Source: Clostridia bacterium
Lineage (GTDB): Bacteria; Bacillota; Clostridia; CAKSNL01; HGM11501
Assembly (NCBI GenBank): GCA_900766735.1
Contig: CAAFWO010000051.1
Span: forward strand, 1-18,242
Length of the DNA: 18,242 nt
Reading direction: 5' to 3'
The stretch's first letter is position 1; each line of letters opens with the position of its first letter. This document shows, piece after piece, positions 1-6,097 of this stretch. The position numbers were made by a program, and so were the translations under genes. Below the pieces are notes generated by a model. It was not told where the DNA came from. It was given only the letters and a program-made list of their open reading frames with translations, and did no database searches.

Positions 1-35
1 ACTTTCTTTGTTTTTGCCCTTTTTTGCTCATAAAA

Positions 36-75
36 ATATGCACCTCCAAAAGTGTCTAACTTTTGGGGTGCATAT
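36..75. terminator. Hairpin terminator after the AAA ATPase gene
   Basis: The arms ATATGCACC-t-CCAAAAGT and ACTTTTGGGGTGCATAT pair around the loop GTCTA with one bulged T. Runs of A and T lie on both sides, so the hairpin could end transcription of the minus-strand ATPase gene, whose stop codon is about 20 bases away. The words GTGCACCCCAAAAGTTAGACAC read on the minus strand also resemble, from memory, the terminal repeats of IS150-group IS3 elements. It may therefore be the edge of such an element lying outside the window. Confidence 0.6.
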
Positions 76-96
76 CAAAACTTACTGCTCCTTTTT

Positions 97-1398
97 TTAT
101 ACGGCCGTGTCATCCAAAAGAAAATCCATGATGCCGATGTTTAAGATGCCGTTATCGTCATACCAGCGTTTTCTTATATCGTGGCGGACGATTATTTTCG
201 GAAACGAATCGCCGGTCAGCGCAAACGGCCTGTTCTCCGTCTGCGCTTTCTCTTCGGTCTCGAGTGCGTAAGCCGACTGGATATAGGTCTTCTTACTGCC
301 GCGCGTGGCAATAAAATCAATCTCTCGGGCAACTTTCGCAGAATGTCCGGACTTATTTTTTTCACTGCCGTATACTATGCCGACATCCACCTCACAGCCG
401 CGGACACGCAACTCATTGTAAATGATATTTTCCATAATGTGAGTCATTTCCTGCTGTCTGAATCCGATCCGCGCATTACGAAGACCGATGTCATCGCAGT
501 AATACTTATTCGGATAATCGAAATAGTCTTTGCCTTTCACATCAAAACGGCGGCATTCCTCAAACATATAGGCGTCAGACAGATGGCCGATATATGCCTC
601 CACGGTGTTGGCGGAAACCGAATTTTCACCTGCAAGCTTTTGCCTTGAGTTTAATGCCTTTGCAATGTTATTGGGATTCGTGAGCGAACCGACTGAGGAA
701 CAAAGCAGATCAAGCGTCGCCGATAAAATATCCTCGCGCTTGATTTTTTTGCGCTCAACAATATCTTTTAAATAGACCTCGGAAAAAAGAGATTTAAGAT
801 ATGCCATTTTCGAGGTGTCGTCGGGTCTTGAAAGAATCAGCGGCATACCCCCGAAAAACGCATATTCTTCAAAGGCGTCGGTCTTATCGCCTCCGACCGC
901 AGAGTAATATTCCGAAAAGCTTAATGGATGAACCCTTATTTCGTCACTCCGTCCCCTGAATTCCGTGAGAATATCGCTTGACAACATTTTTGAATTACTG
1001 CCGGTCACATAAATATCCAGATTCGCCAAAGACTTAAGATCATTTAACGCATCGTAAAAGGTGATGGGCTTTCCATCAGGGTTATAAGGGTTCTTAACCT
1101 CGTCAGACATCTGAATTTCATCAACAAAAAGATAATACCGATCCGGCTTTCCGTCCACTTTTTCCCTCACGGTTTTTGCAAGCTCAAGAGGATTGCGGTA
1201 TCGGATGTCCTTTGCAAGGTCCAGCTCGAACGACAGTATATGCTCATCATTTATTCCCTGCTGATTTAAATATCTTTTGAATATGATTCGAAGAAGATAC
1301 GACTTGCCGCATCTTCTGATTCCGGTAATTACTTTGACCTGCCCGTCCCACATATATGAAATGAGTTTTTTTAAATATATATCGCGTTTTATATCCAC
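97..1398 (-). CDS. AAA family ATPase, ATP-binding/DUF4143 type
   Basis: The predicted protein has 433 residues. It carries a P-loop at about residues 26-33 (GIRRCGKS), a Walker B strand ending in FVDEIQ near residue 95, and a sensor-like VTGSNSKML further on. The second half has the layout of DUF4143 proteins, with a late YALETEEK segment. This is a common family of stand-alone bacterial and archaeal ATPases whose cellular job is mostly unknown; some have been linked to toxin-antitoxin or mobile elements. I chose the GTG start at 1396-1398 because GGAGG lies 8 bases before it and the next residues, DIKRDIYLKKL, match the usual family beginning. The longer frame back to 1536 runs through the promoter, so its extra 46 residues are probably not translated. 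The gene is monocistronic, with a hairpin on each side. The family call is firm; the role is unknown. Confidence 0.88.
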   Translation of the reverse strand: MDIKRDIYLKKLISYMWDGQVKVITGIRRCGKSYLLRIIFKRYLNQQGINDEHILSFELDLAKDIRYRNPLELAKTVREKVDGKPDRYYLFVDEIQMSDEVKNPYNPDGKPITFYDALNDLKSLANLDIYVTGSNSKMLSSDILTEFRGRSDEIRVHPLSFSEYYSAVGGDKTDAFEEYAFFGGMPLILSRPDDTSKMAYLKSLFSEVYLKDIVERKKIKREDILSATLDLLCSSVGSLTNPNNIAKALNSRQKLAGENSVSANTVEAYIGHLSDAYMFEECRRFDVKGKDYFDYPNKYYCDDIGLRNARIGFRQQEMTHIMENIIYNELRVRGCEVDVGIVYGSEKNKSGHSAKVAREIDFIATRGSKKTYIQSAYALETEEKAQTENRPFALTGDSFPKIIVRHDIRKRWYDDNGILNIGIMDFLLDDTAV

Positions 1399-1453
1399 CG
1401 CAAGCACCTCCACTGAAAACTTTGCTTGTATATTATACAACTTTTCAATAGAT

Positions 1454-1482
1454 ATTATACCCGATATACTTTTAGTTGTCAA
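1454..1482 (-). promoter_or_regulatory. Sigma-A type promoter of the AAA ATPase gene
   Basis: Read on the minus strand, a consensus TTGACA (1477-1482) and a consensus TATAAT (1454-1459) are separated by exactly 17 bases. Transcription would begin near 1447, giving a leader of about 50 bases before the GTG start. The leader and upstream region contain several variants of the word TGAAAAGTTG / GACTTTTCAG, which could be regulator sites or chance. Confidence 0.85.
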
Positions 1483-1540
1483 TATGCTAACTGAAAAGTC
1501 AGCCTGTTTACAAGTCAACTTCTCAATTGGCAACACATAA

Positions 1541-1573
1541 AAAAATATGGAGCATTTTCTGCTCCATATTTTT
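1541..1573. terminator. Bidirectional terminator after the merR-type gene
   Basis: A perfect 11-bp stem, AATATGGAGCA paired with TGCTCCATATT, closes on a 5-base loop. It is flanked by A and T tracts, so it would work in both directions. It directly abuts the stop codon of the MerR-type gene and separates the MATE-merR operon from the ATPase gene. Confidence 0.85.
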
Positions 1574-2397
1574 TACTGCTCCTTTTTAACCGGAATCTTG
1601 ATTTCGGTAACGAACTTGTCGGGGTCTGAGGTCAGCCCCTCGTCGACCAATGTGACCTCGCGCGAGTGGCCGGCCGGAACAAGGTTATGCTCGCGCATAT
1701 ATTTATTTAATCTGTCGTACTGCTCGGGCGCGCTCTCGTGGCTTCCCTTAAACTTCACCGAGACGCACCGCTCCGCCGGAACGGATTCGATATCGCCGGC
1801 AAATTCCTCCTCATCGTCCAGAAGCAAAAAGACGGAGTCATACACCGAATACTCTCCGGCCAGAAGGTGCTCCGGCGAAATGCCGACGCCGACCTTGCCC
1901 AGGAAAACGACCGTCTTTTTATCGGCCGAGTCAAGCGCGCGGATCGGCCCTTCAAGGTCAAGATAATTTTTAAGGCGCACCGAATCCATCATTCTCACGA
2001 TGCGAAAAGGCTTTGTGCGCACGGTTTTAATTTTATTAAGCTCGCCCGACTCGGCGATTTTTAATATCTCCAGGCGGTTGTCGATCTTCTTTTCGATGAT
2101 CTCAAGCTCGCGCCTTTTTTCGCTGATGATCTTTTTTTGCTTTTCGAGCTTTTCTTTGATAACACCGACATCCCTGTTTTTTAAAAACCCGGCAATCTCT
2201 TCTAACGGCATATCGAGCATACGCAGGTATTTGACGGTGTTCAAAACCTCAAACTGGCGTGTGCCGTAATAGCGGAATCCGCTTGATTCATCGATACGCT
2301 CCGGCGTTAAAATGCCCATTTTTTCATAGTGGCGCAGTGTCTCCGAGCTGATTGAAAAAAGCCTTGAAACCTCACCGATTCTAAAAAGCCGTCCCAT
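1573..2397 (-). CDS. MerR family transcriptional regulator with GyrI-like effector domain
   Basis: The protein has 274 residues. Residues 4-22 (FRIGEVSRLFSISSETLRHY) form the MerR helix-turn-helix and the wing follows with FRYYGTRQFE. A long charged coiled coil spans about residues 80-120. The C-terminal half fits a GyrI/BmrR-like ligand-binding domain. I chose the ATG at 2395-2397 because GGAGG sits 6 bases upstream; the ATG at 2401-2403 directly touches that GGAGG. The gene overlaps the end of the MATE gene by 17 bases and is probably translationally coupled to it. Such proteins typically sense a drug or small ligand and remodel a promoter with an over-long spacer. Exactly such a promoter precedes the operon, so I infer autoregulation and control of the exporter. 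The ligand is unknown. Confidence 0.92.
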   Translation of the reverse strand: MGRLFRIGEVSRLFSISSETLRHYEKMGILTPERIDESSGFRYYGTRQFEVLNTVKYLRMLDMPLEEIAGFLKNRDVGVIKEKLEKQKKIISEKRRELEIIEKKIDNRLEILKIAESGELNKIKTVRTKPFRIVRMMDSVRLKNYLDLEGPIRALDSADKKTVVFLGKVGVGISPEHLLAGEYSVYDSVFLLLDDEEEFAGDIESVPAERCVSVKFKGSHESAPEQYDRLNKYMREHNLVPAGHSREVTLVDEGLTSDPDKFVTEIKIPVKKEQ

Positions 2398-3739
2398 TTT
2401 CATCCTCCGTAAATTCTTTCTCTTTCTTGTTAAGATAAATGTATGCCGCGACGCATATTACGGCCGAGACCGCCGAGCCGACCGGTGCGGCAAAGCCCAT
2501 CGGAAACAGCGTATCCGGATAGCGGACGGACGCGAAATATGCGATCGGTATTCTCGCGGTCACGACCGCAATTATGTTGTGGAAAAATGATATTTTCGAT
2601 TTTCCGAGAGCGGAAAAATAGCCGCTGAAGCAAAAGTGCACTCCGGCAAGCGCCGAGTCCCAGACATAGCTCCTCAAATACTCCGCCCCGTGCTTTATGA
2701 CGGCCGGATCCTTCCCGAAGACGCGCACGATGCCGGGCGCGGTAAACTCCGTTATGGCCGAGACCGCCACGCCGAAAATGAGCCCCGCGAAAACGGCATA
2801 GCGAAGCGTTTTCTTTGCTCTTTCGGCCTTCCCTGCGCCGAGGTTTTGCGCCGCCAGAGCGGAGACCGCGGAAAGAAGCGTCGAAGGCACAAGGAAGAAA
2901 ATGCTTATGACCTTCTCGACGATGCCGACAGCCGCGGCATCATTAAGCCCCCGCCTGTTGGCAAAGACCGTGATGACGATGAAGGCGATCTGAATAAACC
3001 CGTCCTGAAGCGAAATCGGAATGCCGACGGAAAGAATTTTTTTCATCGTTTCGCCGCACTTAAGATCTGTCTTTTTTATTTTTATTCCCGTACCCCGCTT
3101 TTTCATCGCGATGAACGCGATGATAACGGAGGCCGTCTGCGACAGGGTCGTTCCGAGCGCCGCGCCGGCAGGCCCCATCGAAAGCGCGCCCATGAAAAGA
3201 AAATCGAGCAAAATGTTAATAACGCACGATACCGCGATGAAATACATCGGGCTTTTCGAGTCCCCCATTCCGCGGAAGACCGAGCCTATTATGTTGTATG
3301 CCGTGATGAATGGTACGCCGGCAAAACAAATCATAAGATAGCTGACCGTGCCTGAAAATGCCTCGGACGGGGTGGACATTATTTTTGCGATTCCCTCCGC
3401 CGAAAAGAGCAGTACTATTGTGAGCGCGAGCGCGACGACAGAAAAAAGCGTCACCGTCGCGCCGACGGATTTGGCCGTCCCCTCTTTATCCTTGGCGCCG
3501 ACCGAGCGCGCGACCATTACCGTCGTTCCCATTGCGAGGCCGACAATCATTACGGTTAGCATATGCATCACCTGACTGCCGATTGAAACGGCCGTCGTGT
3601 CCGCCGTCTGCCCGTAGAGCCCGATTATGTAAAGGTCCGCCATTCCGTAGAGCGTCTGCAAAAAATACGACAGAAGATACGGAAGCGAGAAAAGCACTAC
3701 ATTTTTAAGCACACTGCCTTCGGTCAAATTTTTCTCCAT
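2381..3739 (-). CDS. MATE family multidrug/cation antiporter
   Basis: The predicted protein has 452 residues, normal for MATE transporters, with about twelve hydrophobic segments in two halves. Typical family wording is present: GSVLKNVVLFSLPYLLS at the N-terminus, TVMVARSVGAKDKEGT in the first half, FRGMGDSKSPM near the middle and VSALAAQNLGAGKAERA in the second half. MATE proteins sit in the cytoplasmic membrane and export cationic or toxic compounds in exchange for Na+ or H+. The ATG lies next to an AGGGG motif (about 3748-3753), so the leader is very short if transcription starts near 3753. It is the first gene of an operon whose second gene is a MerR regulator. The substrate cannot be read from the sequence. 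Confidence 0.95.
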   Translation of the reverse strand: MEKNLTEGSVLKNVVLFSLPYLLSYFLQTLYGMADLYIIGLYGQTADTTAVSIGSQVMHMLTVMIVGLAMGTTVMVARSVGAKDKEGTAKSVGATVTLFSVVALALTIVLLFSAEGIAKIMSTPSEAFSGTVSYLMICFAGVPFITAYNIIGSVFRGMGDSKSPMYFIAVSCVINILLDFLFMGALSMGPAGAALGTTLSQTASVIIAFIAMKKRGTGIKIKKTDLKCGETMKKILSVGIPISLQDGFIQIAFIVITVFANRRGLNDAAAVGIVEKVISIFFLVPSTLLSAVSALAAQNLGAGKAERAKKTLRYAVFAGLIFGVAVSAITEFTAPGIVRVFGKDPAVIKHGAEYLRSYVWDSALAGVHFCFSGYFSALGKSKISFFHNIIAVVTARIPIAYFASVRYPDTLFPMGFAAPVGSAVSAVICVAAYIYLNKKEKEFTEDENGTAF

Positions 3740-3759
3740 TTTATCAGCCCCTTTTCTCT

Positions 3760-3790
3760 ATTATAAACTCTGTAACGGTTACAGAGTCAA
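3760..3790 (-). promoter_or_regulatory. MerR-type promoter/operator with 19-bp spacer
   Basis: On the minus strand, TTGACT (3785-3790) and TATAAT (3760-3765) are separated by 19 bases instead of 17. A perfect 21-bp palindrome at 3767-3787, with half-site ACTCTGTAAC around one central base, fills this spacer. Over-long spacers that contain a dyad are the known signature of MerR-activated promoters, in which the regulator twists the DNA to realign -35 and -10. The operon driven from here encodes a MerR protein, so the assignment is well supported by context. Confidence 0.88.
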
Positions 3791-3914
3791 GAGTTTTTTC
3801 GGGCTGTAAATTTCTTTCACTTTTTATTATAATTCTCTTTTCTGAATATGTCAACCGCATAGACTCAAAGATTTGAAAACCGTTGACAAGGTGTGCACCC
3901 GTTAAAATTTGTTT

Positions 3915-3987
3915 TTGGCATTCACTAAATGTCATTTATTATTTTCTCATAGCATATAATTTTTATATTGGCAAGCACTAAATGTCA
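3915..3987 (+). promoter_or_regulatory. Promoter with two operator-like direct repeats upstream of the HTH gene
   Basis: Two near-identical 20-base words, TTGGCATTCACTAAATGTCA at 3915-3934 and TTGGCAAGCACTAAATGTCA at 3968-3987, lie 53 bases apart in the same orientation. A TATAAT at 3955-3960 lies between them. The first copy overlaps the expected -35 position, which itself is weak, and the second begins near the likely start of transcription. This is the classic geometry of a repressor that blocks its own promoter. The small HTH protein encoded just downstream is the obvious candidate to bind. Confidence 0.6.
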
Positions 3988-4003
3988 AAAAGGAGAAAAT
4001 TAT

Positions 4004-4243
4004 ATGTTTATCAACAAAGCGGCGGACGGGAAGAACAATATTTGCGGCGGAAAGATTGCCGCTTTAAGAAAGAGCATGAAAATTTCGCAAAGAGCTTTAG
4101 CCGACAAATTGCAGCTTTCCGGCCTTGATATTGACAAAAACGCCGTTCAGCGCATCGAAGCGGGCAAAAGATTCGTAACGGATATTGAGCTTCTCGCTTT
4201 TTCCGAGGTGTTTGGTGCGGATGTCGGCGATCTTTTAAAATAA
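4004..4243 (+). CDS. Small XRE-type helix-turn-helix regulator
   Basis: This 79-residue protein is essentially one XRE/Cro-like DNA-binding domain. It reads KIAALRKSMKISQRALADKLQL for the first helices, then KNAVQRIEAGKRFVTDIELLAFSEVFGADVGDLL. The chosen ATG at 4004 has AGGAG 8 bases upstream; an in-frame ATG at 3968 has no such site and lies inside an operator-like repeat. It has no sensory domain, so it probably acts as a simple repressor. The repeats in its own promoter suggest autorepression. Its neighbours read in the opposite direction on both sides, so any other target must lie elsewhere. A hairpin terminator follows the stop codon immediately. Confidence 0.85.
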   Translation: MFINKAADGKNNICGGKIAALRKSMKISQRALADKLQLSGLDIDKNAVQRIEAGKRFVTDIELLAFSEVFGADVGDLLK

Positions 4244-4278
4244 AAAGGCACTGTAACCTTAAGGTTACAGTGCCTTTT
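4243..4278. terminator. Perfect 36-bp palindromic terminator, copy 1
   Basis: Two 18-base arms meet without a loop (AAAAGGCACTGTAACCTT and its complement). A and T tracts at both ends make it a convergent, bidirectional terminator between the HTH gene and the epimerase gene. The epimerase stop codon lies inside the second arm. A 26-bp core is repeated exactly at 11213-11238. Confidence 0.85.
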
Positions 4279-4948
4279 CGGTATATCCGATTTTTTTGCA
4301 GAGGAGGTCAATTGCGCCCTCCATTGCCATATTTCTATTAAAAACGCTCGACGTGCCGGCAACAAAAATGTTCGCTCCGGCAAGTGCCATTTTTTCCGCG
4401 TTTTCAAAGCTCACGTTGCCGTCGACCTCGATCTCGGCGTCATTAAGGCCGACCGAGTCGAGCCATTTTCTCGTTTTCGCGATTTTCAAAAGCGACCGAG
4501 CGGTCATCTTCTGCCCGGCAAATCCGGGATCGACCGTCATCATCAATACTCCGGAGAGAAGATCAGCCACCTCGATGAGTGACTCTGTGCCCGTGCCGGG
4601 ATTTACCGCGGCGAAGGCCTTCGCTCCGCGCGAGCGAATATTATAAAGCGCCTTGTGGATGTGCTTTGTCGACTCAGCGTGAACCGAGACCGTGTCACCC
4701 TCGCCGAAGGTGAACCATCCGAGCTTATTTTCCGGCTCGTCGATCATAAGATGAATGTCCAACGGAATTTTCGTTTTTTCCTTGAGCGCCTTTATATAGT
4801 CCGTTCCGAGCGTGTAGTTCGGAACGAACCGCCCGTCCATAACGTCAATATGGAGCATATCGACGCCGCAGCGCTCAAAAGTCCTGATGCATTCATCTAA
4901 CTCAAAAATGTCGGCGCACATCATCGAGGGGGAGAGCTTCTTTTTCAT
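4265..4948 (-). CDS. Ribulose-phosphate 3-epimerase family protein (Rpe/AlsE-like)
   Basis: The 227-residue TIM barrel carries the landmarks of pentulose/hexulose-phosphate 3-epimerases. LSPSMMCAD is at the start, HIDVMDGRFVPN supplies metal-binding His33 and catalytic Asp35, DIHLMI supplies His66, TVDPGFAGQ is near residue 140, and EVDGNV supplies the second catalytic Asp176. AGTSSVF forms the phosphate grip. The family interconverts D-ribulose-5-P and D-xylulose-5-P, or D-allulose-6-P and D-fructose-6-P in AlsE; the sequence alone does not separate these. The start codon overlaps the dehydrogenase stop as ATGA, so the two are coupled. Its place in a DeoR-linked sugar operon suggests a catabolic paralogue, not the housekeeping enzyme. 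Confidence 0.88.
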   Translation of the reverse strand: MKKKLSPSMMCADIFELDECIRTFERCGVDMLHIDVMDGRFVPNYTLGTDYIKALKEKTKIPLDIHLMIDEPENKLGWFTFGEGDTVSVHAESTKHIHKALYNIRSRGAKAFAAVNPGTGTESLIEVADLLSGVLMMTVDPGFAGQKMTARSLLKIAKTRKWLDSVGLNDAEIEVDGNVSFENAEKMALAGANIFVAGTSSVFNRNMAMEGAIDLLCKKIGYTEKAL

Positions 4949-5952
4949 TCTTCCGCCTCCACTTTCATATTAAGCATCACCTTGATGAAAAATTCATCTC
5001 CGTTTTTCATCATCGAAAACGCTTTCCCGCATTCCGAAAGCGGGAAACGGTGGGTGATGAGGCTTTTAACGTCGATTCTGCCCTCCGCCATCGCGGAAAG
5101 GCTCTCGCGCCAGTCGTTCTCCTTTTCGCCGCAGGAGGAGTTCCACGTACCCGAAAGCTTAAGCTCTTTTCTTAAAATGCACCAGTATTCGTCCTGTGAA
5201 AGTTCAATTTTTCCGCCCGGATTTCCCATCAGAACGCCGCGCGCATGGGGTGCGGCCGCCTTTAAGCAAGCGACGAGCGCATCTGATGCGCCCGTGCCCT
5301 CCAAAAACGCATCGACAGCTTCGCCCGTGTATTTGAAAAACCCCATCCTTTCAGCTGCGGCCGTCTTTCGGGGGTCTGTATCCACATACATCACCCTTTT
5401 CGCGCCGAAGGAGCGCGCCCACTGACCGGCGATGAGGCCGATCGTCCCCGCGCCCGTGATCAGCACGCTCTCGCCTTCTTTTATGCCGAGCTTTTTCACC
5501 GCATGGCGAGCGACCGAGGCCGGCTCACACATCGCTCCCTCGTCAAATGACAGCCCGTCCGGCATTATCAGGACGTTCCACTTTTTGACCGCGATGTATT
5601 CGGCCATTCCCCCGTCGCGGCGCGAGCCGTAATAGTCATAGTTTTCGCACGTCGCATAGCTTTCGTGTTTGCAGCTTTCGCACCCAAAGCACGGAAGAAA
5701 CGGAAAAACGGCAGCCCTTTTGCCGATGAGCGCTTCATCGTCCGCGTCCGCTATCTCGCCGGAAAACTCGTGCCCGATAACGGTCGGGAAACGGTATGTT
5801 CCTTTCTTAAACACACGCGCCAAGTCACTTCCGCAGATACAGCAGCTTTTCACCTTCAAAAGGACCTCGTCTTCTCCTCTTTCGGGAAACGGAACGCCGA
5901 TATATCTAAGATCATTCACCGCCATAAGGCACGCGGCTTTATTCATCCTCAT
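4945..5952 (-). CDS. Zinc-dependent polyol(-phosphate) dehydrogenase, galactitol-1-phosphate 5-dehydrogenase-like
   Basis: The protein has 335 residues and is a medium-chain zinc dehydrogenase. Catalytic-zinc ligands are read at Cys40 (CICGSD), His61-Glu62 (GHEFSGE) and Glu143 (CEPASVA). Four structural-zinc cysteines lie at 88, 91, 94 and 102. The NAD-binding GAGTIGL follows at about residues 167-173. The wording FPFLPCFGCESC and ENYDYYGSRRDGGMAEYI most resembles galactitol-1-phosphate 5-dehydrogenases, though sorbitol or other polyol dehydrogenases cannot be excluded. I chose the ATG at 5950-5952 because GAGGG stands 6 bases before it; nearby in-frame ATGs at 5946 and 5958 are possible. It is the first gene of a two-gene operon with the epimerase, divergent from a DeoR regulator. 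No PTS transporter lies in the window. Confidence 0.88.
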   Translation of the reverse strand: MRMNKAACLMAVNDLRYIGVPFPERGEDEVLLKVKSCCICGSDLARVFKKGTYRFPTVIGHEFSGEIADADDEALIGKRAAVFPFLPCFGCESCKHESYATCENYDYYGSRRDGGMAEYIAVKKWNVLIMPDGLSFDEGAMCEPASVARHAVKKLGIKEGESVLITGAGTIGLIAGQWARSFGAKRVMYVDTDPRKTAAAERMGFFKYTGEAVDAFLEGTGASDALVACLKAAAPHARGVLMGNPGGKIELSQDEYWCILRKELKLSGTWNSSCGEKENDWRESLSAMAEGRIDVKSLITHRFPLSECGKAFSMMKNGDEFFIKVMLNMKVEAEE

Positions 5953-5987
5953 TTTCATCCCTCTTGATATTTGTTTATTTTTATGGT

Positions 5988-6016
5988 AGCATAACACAAA
6001 CGAAAGCAAATGACAA
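5988..6016 (-). promoter_or_regulatory. Dehydrogenase-epimerase promoter covered by a DeoR-type operator
   Basis: On the minus strand, TTGTCA (6011-6016) and TATGCT (5988-5993) are 17 bases apart. The spacer itself holds TTTGCTTTCGTTTGTG, a run of TTTC/TTTG units one base apart. This matches the kind of repeat bound by AgaR-like DeoR repressors. The second, more regular copy at 6069-6087 lies before the regulator gene. Confidence 0.65.
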
Positions 6017-6068
6017 TAAGGTGCGCCGATAATGAGAAATAATCACAAAAAACGCGCTATAACAAAAA

Positions 6069-6087
6069 CAAACGAAACGAAACGAAA
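6069..6087. promoter_or_regulatory. DeoR-type operator upstream of the deoR-family gene
   Basis: CAAACGAAACGAAACGAAA, or TTTCG repeated three times on the other strand, lies just before and into the ribosome binding site of the regulator. Regular TTTC repeats at 5-base steps are a known binding pattern of AgaR-type DeoR proteins. A site here would allow autorepression. A candidate -10, TATAAC, lies upstream near 6059-6064. Confidence 0.6.
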
Positions 6088-6097
6088 GGAAATTGTT

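Noticed and set aside
82..97. Shared word ACTGCTCCTTTTT after the ATPase gene and at the end of the merR-type gene (near 1575)
   Set aside because: It is only 13 bases, low in complexity, and in one copy encodes Lys-Lys-Glu-Gln; probably chance.
181..648. Plus-strand open frame of 155 residues opposite the AAA ATPase gene
   Set aside because: It is the reverse-strand shadow of a clear ATPase coding frame and has no ribosome binding site or recognisable domain.
1399..1453. Riboswitch or other structured leader before the ATPase gene
   Set aside because: The leader is short and AT-rich, without conserved riboswitch motifs or an alternative terminator.
1399..1536. N-terminal extension of the AAA ATPase to an ATG at 1536
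   Set aside because: It would start upstream of a perfect promoter, and an ideal GGAGG-GTG start exists at 1398.
2636..3355. Plus-strand open frame of 239 residues inside the MATE gene
   Set aside because: Its composition is rich in Arg, Asp and Gly, as expected when a membrane-protein gene is read backwards; there is no start signal, and the MATE frame is unambiguous.
3744..3935. Minus-strand frame of 63 residues upstream of the MATE gene
   Set aside because: It runs through the MerR-type promoter and operator and an HTH operator repeat, has no ribosome binding site and resembles nothing known.
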